Source of the DNA: Microbacterium saperdae
GTDB lineage: Bacteria > Actinomycetota > Actinomycetes > Actinomycetales > Microbacteriaceae
Direction: 5' to 3'
DNA length: 64,000 nucleotides
Assembly (NCBI RefSeq): GCF_006716345.1
Contig: NZ_VFOX01000001.1
Location: 372,001-436,000 of the forward strand
The notes under the pieces are model-generated. The model did not search any database. It had not been told where the DNA came from and saw nothing but the letters and a program-made list of their open reading frames with translations. The position numbers were made by a program, and so were the translations under genes. This document shows, in pieces, positions 1 through 7,546 of the stretch; positions within the stretch are counted from its first letter, which is position 1, and each line of letters opens with the position of its first letter.

Positions 1-157
1 GATTTGATGGAGCTGCCGGTGGGCGGCTGAGCGCTGCTCGACGGGAGAAGAGCGTCTGTCGTGCTGACGTCGGTGTTCGGCACGGGGCCTCCTTCAGTGC
101 GGGATTGCGCCGAGGCGCCGGGTCGATGGTCGGCGGGATGCCGGGTGACGGATGGGG
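1..157. other. Left edge, no confident gene
   Basis: The first 30 bases can be read on the plus strand as the last nine codons of an ORF ending in TGA (D-L-M-E-L-P-V-G-G-stop), which could be the 3' end of a gene lying outside the window. Other frames are also partly open, so the reading is not certain. From 31 to 157 I see no start with a ribosome binding site, no clear hairpin and no repeat. The convergent gene that follows ends at 158. Confidence 0.3.
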
Positions 158-949
158 TCACGGCGTGCCCCCGGACAGCGTGTGGACTACATTCTGCATG
201 GTTCCGCTCAGACCTGTCTCATGGATCGGGATGACGAGGTCGCATTCGGCAAGATAGCGGTCGATGACGCGGCGACAGGTGGCGGCATCCTCGGCGATGC
301 CGATCGGTCGCCGCTGGTCCAGGTTCTCCTGGGTGAACGCGGTCTCGAGGATACCGACCGATCCGATCTCGGTCTGCACGATGACCCCCGCCGAACCGGG
401 GTGGTGTCCACCGGTCGCCTCGAAGACGACACCGGGCACCACCTCCGCGCGCTCGTCGACCAGATGCAGACGCCCTTCGATGCCGAATGTGCGCAGCGCC
501 GCCCACGCGTCCGCCGTGAAGTAGAACTCCGGAGCGGGGTGGCCGGGTGCGCCGTCGAGGAACTCGAGCACCCCGGCGCGGGCGATGTACACCTCCGCGC
601 GGGGGAGAAGGTCCCGGTCCAGGCCGCCGGTCGAATAGGTCACGGCCTGGGTGACGAGAGCGAAGTCGACCTCGTCCGGCGTGATGCCGAATGCGGCGTA
701 GGCGTCCGCGAGCGTGCGCGGTTCCTGGAAGATCGCCTCCGGGTGCACTCCCTGATTCGCGCGGTCGAGCGCGGCGCGATCTGCGGGGTCGAGGGGAAGG
801 CCGGTGTCGATGATGCCGATGTGGTCGGCGGAGCGCAGCAGCCACACCGAGAAGTCCAAGGGGACGAGCGTCGTGTCGTTCTCTCCGAAGAGAACCTCCC
901 AGCGCGGTGCGGGAAGTGTGCCGACACGAAAGGACCGGATGTCGAACAT
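158..949 (-). CDS. MBL-fold hydrolase-like protein with degenerate metal site
   Basis: The 263-residue product has the layout of the N-acyl homoserine lactonase-like branch of the metallo-beta-lactamase fold: a GVIDTGLP-like strand (seen as GIIDTGLP), a helix-strand unit, a GG-H-H-P-G segment and a terminal IPIHE strand. The signature HxHxDH loop is absent. Where the family has T-H-x-H-x-D-H-x-G-G this protein has TQAVTYSTGG, so all four metal ligands of that motif are lost, and the usual GDA aspartate region reads LETAF. It may therefore be a binding protein or a pseudoenzyme. I chose the start at 949 because a GGAGG lies just upstream; an in-frame ATG at 1042 would add an unconserved-looking extension. 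It is divergent from the tat operon, and a GGTTCA-type palindrome sits in the shared promoter region. Confidence 0.75.
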   Translation of the reverse strand: MFDIRSFRVGTLPAPRWEVLFGENDTTLVPLDFSVWLLRSADHIGIIDTGLPLDPADRAALDRANQGVHPEAIFQEPRTLADAYAAFGITPDEVDFALVTQAVTYSTGGLDRDLLPRAEVYIARAGVLEFLDGAPGHPAPEFYFTADAWAALRTFGIEGRLHLVDERAEVVPGVVFEATGGHHPGSAGVIVQTEIGSVGILETAFTQENLDQRRPIGIAEDAATCRRVIDRYLAECDLVIPIHETGLSGTMQNVVHTLSGGTP

Positions 950-1001
950 GGGCCTCCGAAGATGCTGAGTGCTCGCCGCCACCCGAGGCTCGGGCGAACG
1001 T

Positions 1002-1019
1002 TGATCACATATCTGAACC
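1002..1019. promoter_or_regulatory. Palindrome, GGTTCA-N6-TGAACC type (site 1)
   Basis: The sequence TGATCACATATCTGAACC lies between the divergent MBL-like gene and tatB. It is identical at 14 of 18 positions to the site at 3722-3739, and shares the TGAACC half with the near-perfect palindrome at 7417-7434. It is inferred to be an operator of an unknown regulator controlling the neighbouring genes. Confidence 0.5.
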
Positions 1020-1059
1020 AACCTTACATCATTCCCTCGCATTTCCGCCCTACGTCCAC

Positions 1060-1065
1060 TAGTGT
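1060..1065 (+). promoter_or_regulatory. Putative -10 box for leaderless tatB
   Basis: TAGTGT fits the actinobacterial TANNNT -10 form and ends six bases before the ATG at 1072. There is no Shine-Dalgarno in front of that ATG, which suggests a leaderless transcript. I see no clear -35 box. Confidence 0.35.
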
Positions 1066-1071
1066 GAACTC

Positions 1072-1398
1072 ATGTTCGGACTGACGATCGAGAAGTTCAC
1101 CGTGATCGCGGTTCTCGCTGCGTTCCTCCTCGGTCCGGAACGTCTCCCCGCCGCGGCCGCAGGGCTCGCGCGCATGGTGAAAGGGCTCAAGGAGTTGGCC
1201 GGAGGGGCGCGTGATCGCCTCCGCGACGAGGTCGGACCGGAGTTCGACGACGTCGACTGGCAGAAGCTCGATCCCCGGCAGTACGACCCGAGGCGCATCA
1301 TCCAGGACGCGCTCCTCGACGACTCGCCTCGTCCGACCACCCCCGCATCGTCGAAGACGACGGCGGTCCCCGCACAACTCACAGAACCGGAGTCCTAG
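1072..1398 (+). CDS. tatB: Sec-independent translocase subunit TatB
   Basis: This 108-residue protein has the TatA/B architecture: a short N-terminal transmembrane helix (about residues 3-20), the hinge motif LGPERLP at about 20-26, an amphipathic helix to about residue 50, and a polar Pro/Thr-rich tail. The GPxxLP hinge and longer charged region fit TatB, which in the Tat receptor complex binds twin-arginine signal peptides together with TatC at the cytoplasmic membrane. tatA starts four bases after its stop, so the two are cotranscribed. Splitting TatB from TatA on sequence alone is uncertain in actinobacteria, but the operon contains one protein of each type. Confidence 0.85.
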   Translation: MFGLTIEKFTVIAVLAAFLLGPERLPAAAAGLARMVKGLKELAGGARDRLRDEVGPEFDDVDWQKLDPRQYDPRRIIQDALLDDSPRPTTPASSKTTAVPAQLTEPES

Positions 1399-1401
1399 AT
1401 C

Positions 1402-1665
1402 ATGTTCGGAAACGCCTTCTCTGGCTGGCATCTGCTCATCCTCCTCGCCGTCGTGCTGTTGCTCTTCGGCGCGGCGAAGCTGCCTCGTCTCGCGCAGAGC
1501 GTCGGTCAGTCGATGCGGGTGTTCAAGAGCGAGGTGAAGTCGATGAAGGAGGAGAACGAAGCGCCGGCCGCCGGGCTCGACGACGTCGCCCCCGTCCTCC
1601 CGGCTGTCGTCGACGCGGCGCCTCCGTTGCGCTCCGAGCCGTCGCGCCAGACCCACGACGCCTGA
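1402..1665 (+). CDS. tatA: Sec-independent translocase subunit TatA
   Basis: This 87-residue protein has an N-terminal transmembrane segment (about residues 7-22), the hinge FGAAKLP at about 22-28, an amphipathic helix (LAQSVGQSMRVFKSEV) and an acidic, Ala/Pro-rich tail. That is the usual form of TatA, the subunit that assembles into the protein-conducting element of the twin-arginine pathway. It lies between tatB and tatC with gaps of 3 and 13 bases, forming a complete Tat operon. An unusual feature is its setting beside carbohydrate-catabolism genes, rather than beside the proteasome-accessory genes that often accompany housekeeping tatA and tatC in actinobacteria. Confidence 0.9.
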   Translation: MFGNAFSGWHLLILLAVVLLLFGAAKLPRLAQSVGQSMRVFKSEVKSMKEENEAPAAGLDDVAPVLPAVVDAAPPLRSEPSRQTHDA

Positions 1666-1678
1666 ACAGGCCCGACAC

Positions 1679-2485
1679 GTGGGCGGTGTGCGGCGGGCGC
1701 GGGTCCGTGAAAGGCGTATGTCGATCGGCGGACACCTGGTCGAACTGCGCAGGCGGCTCTTCATCTCGGCCATCGCCGTGCTCATCGGAGTGGTCGTCGG
1801 GTTCTTCCTCTCGGAGTTCCTCATCATCGTGATGAGCGCGCCCGTGCGCGCCATCGAGGAGGGGCAGGGGCGCGCCTTCCTCAACTTCACGAATGTGACG
1901 AGCGCCTTCGACCTGCGGATGAAGATCGCGCTGACCGTGGGGATCGTCGTCGCGAGTCCGGTCTGGCTCTATCAGATCTGGGCCTATCTCGTGCCCGCGC
2001 TCACGCGCAAGGAGATCGGCGTCGCCGCCGGCTTCGTCAGTGCGGCCCTCCCGCTCTTCCTCCTCGGCTGCTTCGCCGGGTGGTACGTGCTGCCGCACAT
2101 CGTCGTGCTCATGCTCGGGTTCACGCCCGAGGCGGCGGGGAACTTCCTCGATGCGGCAACCTACTACGACTTCGTGCTGAAGCTCACGATCGCCGTCGGG
2201 GTCGCCTTCGTCCTCCCCGTGTTCCTCGTGCTGCTGAACGCCGTAGGGGTGCTCGCGGCGTCCAGCATCATCCGAGGCTGGCGCTGGGCGATCCTCGTGA
2301 TCGTGATCTTCACGGCGTTCGCGACGCCGGCCGCCGACGTCGTGTCGATGGTCGTGCTGGCCGTGCCGATGATCGCGCTGTACTTCGCGGCCTACGGAGT
2401 GGCGTACCTGCACGATCGGCGGGCCGCGAAGCGCCGAGCGCGCGAAGCGGGGGTCCTGCTCGCCGCGGAAGGACTGCCCGGATGA
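1679..2485 (+). CDS. tatC: Sec-independent translocase subunit TatC
   Basis: The protein shows the TatC N-terminal signature MSIGGHLVELRRRL followed by six hydrophobic segments, with VWLYQIWAYLVPALTRKE as the conserved loop after the second helix. TatC is the polytopic membrane receptor that recognises the twin-arginine motif. The GTG at 1679 gives 268 residues; the ATG at 1718, preceded by GAAAGG, gives 255 and is an equally good start because the conserved block begins there. The gene is followed by a 4-base ATGA overlap with the SGNH hydrolase gene, so that enzyme is translationally coupled to the translocase. Confidence 0.92.
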   Translation: MGGVRRARVRERRMSIGGHLVELRRRLFISAIAVLIGVVVGFFLSEFLIIVMSAPVRAIEEGQGRAFLNFTNVTSAFDLRMKIALTVGIVVASPVWLYQIWAYLVPALTRKEIGVAAGFVSAALPLFLLGCFAGWYVLPHIVVLMLGFTPEAAGNFLDAATYYDFVLKLTIAVGVAFVLPVFLVLLNAVGVLAASSIIRGWRWAILVIVIFTAFATPAADVVSMVVLAVPMIALYFAAYGVAYLHDRRAAKRRAREAGVLLAAEGLPG

Positions 2486-3681
2486 CCACCGTTCGGATCG
2501 AGGGTGCGGCCCTCGAGAGGTTTCTCGTCGGAATGGTCGACGTGGAGCACGCCGAGGGCGCGATCACTCCGCTCCGCCTCCCGCGTCGGGCGCACGCGCA
2601 GTTCCCGAACGTCTCGCTCGCCCGCATGGTGCGCTGCCCCGTGGGGGTTCGCCTGCGGGTGTCGACGGCCGCCTCACGCATCAGGGTGGACGCTCGCATC
2701 GCGCACCACGTGCCGGACGCGGAAGCGGATGTGGAGGTCGTGGCCCGGCGGACGTCACCGTGGCTGGCGACGACCGGCTCCGGTCGTGCACGCAGGGTCG
2801 TCGCGAGGGGGGATATCGCGCAGGTCGACCTGTGGGTGGAAGCGGATGACGGCTCGCTGTCGCTGGTGCGTGGCGGGCGACAGGCCGTGGATCTCGTGCT
2901 CGACGACGAGGCCCCGAGCGGCGGCCGGGTGGTGGAGATCTGGCTGCCGCACAATGCGCAGGTGGAGCTGCGGGGGATCGAGGCCGACGCGCCTCTGCAT
3001 CCTGCGCCGGCATCCGGCGCACCCCGCTGGATCCACTACGGCAGTTCGATCAGCCAGTGCAACGAGGCCGTCGATCCGCTGAGCGGGTGGCCGGCGCTCG
3101 CCGCACACGCACTCGGGGTCGATCTGCACTCCTTCGCCTTCGCGGGAAACGCGATGCTCGATCCCTTCGTCGCGCGGGCGATCTCCGACGCCGCTGCGGA
3201 GGTGATCACGCTGAAGGTGGGGATCAACATCGTCAATGCGTCAGCGCTGACGGCCCGCACCCTCGGGCCTGCGTTGCACGGCTTCCTCGACCGCATCCGA
3301 GAGGGCCATCCCGACACTCCGATCGTCGTGATCAGCGCGATCATCTGCCCGATGCACGAACACACTCCGGGTCCCACGGTCTGGTCGCCGGAGGGGACCT
3401 TGACCGGCACCGTCAGCGTGCCCCCGCGGGAGGACGAACTCACGCTCGAAGAGACCCGGCGCATCATCGGCGAAGCGGTCCGTGCGCGCGCAGTCGTCGA
3501 CGGGGAACTGCACCTGCTCGACGGAAGGGAGTTGCTCGGGATCGAGGACGCGACGCGCCTCTACGACGGGCTCCATCCGGATCAGGGCGGGTTCGACATC
3601 ATGGCGCGCCGCTTCGTGGAGGCGGTCGGTGCTCGCCCCGCCCTGGCCGGGGCCTTCGCTTCCCGCCGGCAGAGTGCTTGA
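2482..3681 (+). CDS. SGNH/GDSL-type hydrolase
   Basis: This is a 399-residue protein with two parts. The first 170 or so residues form a beta-rich domain. The C-terminal SGNH domain begins WIHYGSSISQCNEA; block I GSS carries the nucleophilic Ser, KVGINIVN resembles block III GxND, and DGLHPDQGGFDIM provides the Asp-x-x-His pair. It is probably an esterase or deacetylase acting on acylated carbohydrates. No signal peptide is visible, so although it is encoded by the last gene of the tat operon it appears cytoplasmic. Its start overlaps the tatC stop (ATGA). The substrate cannot be told from sequence. Confidence 0.8.
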   Translation: MTTVRIEGAALERFLVGMVDVEHAEGAITPLRLPRRAHAQFPNVSLARMVRCPVGVRLRVSTAASRIRVDARIAHHVPDAEADVEVVARRTSPWLATTGSGRARRVVARGDIAQVDLWVEADDGSLSLVRGGRQAVDLVLDDEAPSGGRVVEIWLPHNAQVELRGIEADAPLHPAPASGAPRWIHYGSSISQCNEAVDPLSGWPALAAHALGVDLHSFAFAGNAMLDPFVARAISDAAAEVITLKVGINIVNASALTARTLGPALHGFLDRIREGHPDTPIVVISAIICPMHEHTPGPTVWSPEGTLTGTVSVPPREDELTLEETRRIIGEAVRARAVVDGELHLLDGRELLGIEDATRLYDGLHPDQGGFDIMARRFVEAVGARPALAGAFASRRQSA

Positions 3682-3707
3682 CGGAGAGGGGAAAAGACGC
3701 CAAGATT

Positions 3708-3740
3708 CATACTTGAACCTTGGCTCACATACTTGAACCT
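3708..3740. promoter_or_regulatory. Tandem 13-bp repeat with palindrome (site 2)
   Basis: CATACTTGAACCT occurs twice, at 3708-3720 and 3728-3740, spaced 20 bases apart (about two helical turns). The second copy is part of GGCTCACATACTTGAACC (3722-3739), a GGTTCA-N6-TGAACC type palindrome with one mismatch. It lies 28 bases upstream of the Gfo/Idh start and resembles sites 1002-1019 and 7417-7434. It is inferred to be a double operator. Confidence 0.55.
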
Positions 3741-3767
3741 GTGATCCCCCAATCTTCGGAGGTCCTG

Positions 3768-4835
3768 TTGTCGCGGATGCGAGTCGGAGTCATCGGTGCG
3801 GGCTCCTGGTCCACCGCTGTGCATCTGCCCGCGCTCGCCGCTGCCGATGATGTCGAGATCGTCATCATCTCGAGCAGGGAGCGGGACACGGCGGAGCGCA
3901 TCGGCTCGCTCTTCTCCGTCGCGCAGACCACCACGGACTGGCGCGACGTGACGGATGCCGGCCTCGACGCCATCGTGGTGAGCAGCCCGCCGAACGCGCA
4001 CGAGGAGCAGGTCGTCGCGGCGCTCCGATCGGGGGCGCACACGCTCTGCGAGAAGCCGATGGCGCTCACCAGCGCCGGCGCTCAGGCGATGCTCGAGGCA
4101 TCCGTCGCGGCGGAGCGCGGCCTTCTCGTCGGATTCGGATGGCCGTTCTCGGCGCTGTTCGCACGGGCCAAGCAGGCGCTCGACGCGGATCGGATCGGAT
4201 CGATCGAGCACGTCGAGGTGCGGCTGCACGCGAACGTGCGCGAACTGCTCACCGGCACCGCCGAGCTGGACTGGCAGCAGGGCGGCATCCGCAGCGAGCA
4301 GTCGACGTATCGCGACCCCGCCGTCTCCGGAGGCGGGGCGCTCACCACGACGCTCAGCCATGGACTCGGCATGCTCAGCTGGTTGACGGGGCAGTCGCTC
4401 GATCGCGTGTTCGCGACGCCGGGTCGGAACGCGGACCCGCTCGATCTGCATCTCGCGGTCGCCGGCGAGCTCGCAGACGGCGCCGGCGTCGCGATCTCGT
4501 GCGCGAGCACGAGCGCACGGTCCCCGGGCGTCGGGTGGCAGCTCGCGCTCGTCGGCTCAGCCGGAGAGCTGCTTCTCGATTTCGCCGAGCGAACCCTCCG
4601 TATCGACGGAGCGCGCGCCGAGGTCATCCGGCTGTCGGAGGACGAGGCGGCGAATCGGCCGGAGTCCCCGACCAGGGCTCTCATCGAGGTGGCCAGAGGT
4701 GGCGAGGTGCCTGCGGGAGCGAGCGGTCGCCTCGGGGCGCTGGTCGTCGCGACGACGGAAGCGATCGCGGAGAGCATGCGCACGCGTGTTCCCGTCGTCG
4801 TCGACCGTCATGGTCTTCCGGCCTCCGGCTGGTGA
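3768..4835 (+). CDS. Gfo/Idh/MocA-family oxidoreductase
   Basis: This NAD(P)-dependent oxidoreductase of about 355 residues begins RVGVIGAGSWSTAVHLPAL, the GxGxxG Rossmann motif of the Gfo/Idh/MocA family. It also has the family motif CEKPMAL (the conserved Lys in E-K-P) and a C-terminal alpha/beta domain containing GGGALTTTLSHGLGML with the expected His. Members oxidise or epimerise sugars and cyclitols. I chose the TTG at 3768 because GGAGG at 3758-3762 is spaced five bases from it, whereas the ATG at 3777 would be 14 bases away. Directly upstream lies the tandem operator. The phosphotriesterase-like gene follows after 40 bases, so the pair may oxidise a sugar and hydrolyse the resulting lactone; this role is inference. 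Confidence 0.82.
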   Translation: MSRMRVGVIGAGSWSTAVHLPALAAADDVEIVIISSRERDTAERIGSLFSVAQTTTDWRDVTDAGLDAIVVSSPPNAHEEQVVAALRSGAHTLCEKPMALTSAGAQAMLEASVAAERGLLVGFGWPFSALFARAKQALDADRIGSIEHVEVRLHANVRELLTGTAELDWQQGGIRSEQSTYRDPAVSGGGALTTTLSHGLGMLSWLTGQSLDRVFATPGRNADPLDLHLAVAGELADGAGVAISCASTSARSPGVGWQLALVGSAGELLLDFAERTLRIDGARAEVIRLSEDEAANRPESPTRALIEVARGGEVPAGASGRLGALVVATTEAIAESMRTRVPVVVDRHGLPASGW

Positions 4836-4875
4836 ACGACACGATCCTCTCGGGATCGAGACAGAAAGGCATCCG

Positions 4876-5805
4876 ATGACTTCAGGAACAGTGACATCCG
4901 TCACAGGACCGCTCGCCCCGGAGGTGCTCGGCATCACGCACAGCCACGAGCACATCCTGTGGGACTACTTCGATCTGATCAACAGCTACGACGTGATCTT
5001 CGACGATGAGAACGTGGCTGCGCAGGAACTGCGCTGGTTCAAGGAGGCAGGCGGCGGCACCCTGGTCGACTGCACCACCACGGGCATCACGCCGCGTCCC
5101 GACGCGCTGCGTCGGATCTCGGAGGCGACGGATGTCAACATCGTCCTCGGCTGCGGCTGGTATCGCGAACGGGTCTGGGGTCGCGAGGTCGGGGAGAAGA
5201 CGTCGACGCAGCTCGCCGACGTGCTCGTGCGGCACTTGACGACCGGATTCGATGACACGGACGTCGTGGCGGGATTCATCGGCGAGATCGGCACCGAGCG
5301 CGGCGTCATCTCGCCCGCGGAGGAGCGCGTGTTCCGTGCGGCGGCGCTGGCGAGCATCGCGACCGGATCCGCGATCATCACCCACACGACGCACTTCGGT
5401 GAACTCGCGCTCGAGCAGATCGACCTGCTCGAAGAGGTCGGCGTCTCCCCGGATCGCATCGTCATCAGCCACCTCGGCGACCGCGAGGACACGGATCATC
5501 TGCTCCGGATCGCCGACAGGGGCGTCTACCTCAGCATCGACAACGTCGGCTACGAGAACGACGGATATCCCGACGACAGTGTGCGGCTGCGCAGTCTGGA
5601 CGCCCTCATCGCGAACGGGCACGCGGACCGCATCGTGCTCGGCACCGACATCGCGCAGCGCTCGGCGCTGCGGTCCTACGGAGGGCGCGGCTACGACTGG
5701 CTCATCCGGGACTTCGTCCCCAAGATGCGGGCGGCCGGCATCAGCGAGGAGCACATCCTCGGTGCCACGACCCAGAACATCGCGCGGGTCCTCACGCGGC
5801 GGTGA
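4876..5805 (+). CDS. Phosphotriesterase-family hydrolase (lactonase-like)
   Basis: This 309-residue TIM-barrel metal hydrolase belongs to the phosphotriesterase/PHP branch of the amidohydrolase superfamily. Metal ligands are visible: HxH at 22-24 (T-H-S-H-E-H), His170 in THTTH, His199 in SHLGD and Asp258 in GTD. The bridging residue is Glu137 in IGEIGTE instead of the carboxylated lysine of true phosphotriesterases, as in PHP/PTER proteins. Related enzymes hydrolyse sugar lactones or other esters. The ATG follows an AAAGG. It sits 40 bases behind the Gfo/Idh gene and is convergent with the Tat-exported protein gene. Confidence 0.85.
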   Translation: MTSGTVTSVTGPLAPEVLGITHSHEHILWDYFDLINSYDVIFDDENVAAQELRWFKEAGGGTLVDCTTTGITPRPDALRRISEATDVNIVLGCGWYRERVWGREVGEKTSTQLADVLVRHLTTGFDDTDVVAGFIGEIGTERGVISPAEERVFRAAALASIATGSAIITHTTHFGELALEQIDLLEEVGVSPDRIVISHLGDREDTDHLLRIADRGVYLSIDNVGYENDGYPDDSVRLRSLDALIANGHADRIVLGTDIAQRSALRSYGGRGYDWLIRDFVPKMRAAGISEEHILGATTQNIARVLTRR

Positions 5806-5825
5806 CGTCGCTGCGCGCCACCGCC
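5798..5825. terminator. Possible bidirectional hairpin between convergent genes
   Basis: GGCGGTG (5798-5804) pairs with CACCGCC (5819-5825) around a 14-base loop, at the junction of two convergent genes (stops at 5805 and 5833). There is no T-run. It is a weak candidate based on position and the 7-bp stem. Confidence 0.35.
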
Positions 5826-5832
5826 ACGCCGC

Positions 5833-7389
5833 TCAGTTCGCGACGACGGTCAGCAGGTTCGACGTGACGTGCGTCGTGTCGGCGAGGAAGGCTCGGGCGA
5901 CGAACGTGTGGGCGCCCTTGCTCAGAGTGATCGCGGTGCGGTGCGGGGCGTACAGGGAGGTCTCGATCTCCCTGCCGTTGTCGTAGACGACGTAGGAGTG
6001 CACGTCCGCCGGGGCGGCGAGGGAGGCGTTCAGGATCACGACGTCTCCTTCGGCCTTGATCGCGCCGTGCGCCGGGCCGGAGAGAGACAGGACGGCACTC
6101 GAGACGGCGACCGGCTTGACGGCGAGGTCGAGGAAGCCCGAGTAGCGGCACAGGTCGTACCCGAGCCGATTCCCCGCGTTGAACTTCGCCTTCGCGTTCA
6201 CCAGTCCGTCATAGGCGCCGGGGAACGGGGCTGCCGGATTCCACCAGGTCATCGCTTCGCTGTAGATCCAGGTGTACCGATCGCTCTTCAGCATCGAGTG
6301 GTAGACGTTGTGCTCGTACCACTTCTGCACATCCGTCGCCGTGAGGGACGAGTAGTACGCGTACTTCGATGCGATCCCGGCTCGCGCGTGGCCGAGCGTG
6401 TTGTCGACGTAGACAGTCGAGCCCATCTCGATGCGGCCGTACGCCTCGTGCTCGGTCGCGGGGAGCAGGTACCAGGCGCCCTCCTGGTACTGCCGGCTCC
6501 GCAGGAACTGCGTCGTTTCGTCGTGGTAGTAGTCGTCCTCACTGCCGTCGACGATCGTGACCGTGTCCGCCATGGTCGACAACATGCCTCCGACGAACGC
6601 GGGGAAGGTCGCGTAGGGGGAGTCGTACTCGTGACCCTCGTAGTTCTCGGACTGATAGCGCAGCATGACCCCGAGGAAGTAGAACAGCACGATCACATCG
6701 GGCTTCGCGGTCTGCAGCGCCGTCATGAACTGGGCGCCGCGGAGGCGCACCTGTGCGCAGACCTGTGCGTAGGTCTTTCCGGGGAACTGTGCGGACGAAT
6801 AGATCCAGGTGTCGGCGCCGTAATCCTCCGGATCCAGGGCGATGCCCTTCGCGCCGGACGCGGAGAGAGCCTGTCCGAGGAGTGCGATCTTGGCTGCGGA
6901 GTTGTTCCAGATCGCGTCATCGAACCAGTCGATGCCACCGGCCTCCTGCGCGTACGCGTACGCGTAGATGAAGTTGTCGGTGAAGGTTCCCCATTCGATC
7001 GCCTCGAGCACGTCGATCTTCATGTCGGCGAGGGTCAGCACCTGCTGGGGGCCGAAGACGTCGAATGCCTGGACGTACTTCGTCCCGGGATTCTCCATCA
7101 GGTTGAACACGACGCCGTCGAACTGCGTGAGCTGCATCGTGGCGATGTTGTCGCGGACGAAGACCGCGCCCGGCATGTCCCAACCGGCCTCGATCAGCTT
7201 GCGCTGGCCGGAGTTGCGTGGCGCGCGCCGCGCCGCGCGGGTCGAGCGGAAAGCGGAGTGTGCCCCCGCCCCTGCGGTCGGGCGCTGCGCCGTCGCAGCG
7301 CTCGCCGGGTGGGCAGCGAGGCCGGCGACCGCCGTCGCGAGCGTGACGCCCCCGGCGCCGAGAAAAGCACGTCGTCCTATTCCTGTCAT
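5833..7389 (-). CDS. Tat-exported TIM-barrel protein, glycosidase-like
   Basis: This 518-residue protein starts with a classic twin-arginine signal, GRRAFLG followed by a hydrophobic stretch and an ASA-A cleavage site near residue 31. The body has barrel-like strands and acidic candidates such as GIALDPEDYGADTW and IVDGSEDDYY, plus many aromatic residues (YAYAYAQEAGGIDWF, WYEHNVYHS) typical of carbohydrate-binding clefts. The last 90 or so residues look like an Ig-like domain (VLSLSGPAHG... to NLLTVVAN). I recognise no named family, so glycoside hydrolase is inference. The ATG at 7389 is preceded by AGGGAG with five-base spacing. A near-perfect palindrome lies 28 bases upstream. It is a likely client of the Tat operon 3.3 kb away. 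Confidence 0.7.
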   Translation of the reverse strand: MTGIGRRAFLGAGGVTLATAVAGLAAHPASAATAQRPTAGAGAHSAFRSTRAARRAPRNSGQRKLIEAGWDMPGAVFVRDNIATMQLTQFDGVVFNLMENPGTKYVQAFDVFGPQQVLTLADMKIDVLEAIEWGTFTDNFIYAYAYAQEAGGIDWFDDAIWNNSAAKIALLGQALSASGAKGIALDPEDYGADTWIYSSAQFPGKTYAQVCAQVRLRGAQFMTALQTAKPDVIVLFYFLGVMLRYQSENYEGHEYDSPYATFPAFVGGMLSTMADTVTIVDGSEDDYYHDETTQFLRSRQYQEGAWYLLPATEHEAYGRIEMGSTVYVDNTLGHARAGIASKYAYYSSLTATDVQKWYEHNVYHSMLKSDRYTWIYSEAMTWWNPAAPFPGAYDGLVNAKAKFNAGNRLGYDLCRYSGFLDLAVKPVAVSSAVLSLSGPAHGAIKAEGDVVILNASLAAPADVHSYVVYDNGREIETSLYAPHRTAITLSKGAHTFVARAFLADTTHVTSNLLTVVAN

Positions 7390-7416
7390 GATGACTCCCT
7401 TTGATGAGATCAACAT

Positions 7417-7434
7417 GGTTCACGAATATGAACC
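7417..7434. promoter_or_regulatory. Palindrome GGTTCA-N6-TGAACC (site 3)
   Basis: GGTTCACGAATATGAACC has perfect 6-bp arms and a 6-base spacer. It lies just upstream of the Tat-exported protein gene, in the region shared with the divergent enolase-superfamily gene. It is the best of three related sites (1002-1019, 3722-3739) and sets the consensus. Confidence 0.6.
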
Positions 7435-7546
7435 ACGTTTCCTGTATGGTGACGCTCAGCGTGGCGACTATTCGACTCGCTGTCAAGGGGCCCTTTCTGC
7501 GCAACTCTGTTGACGCGCTCCTCGACGGATGCAATGATCGTGAATC

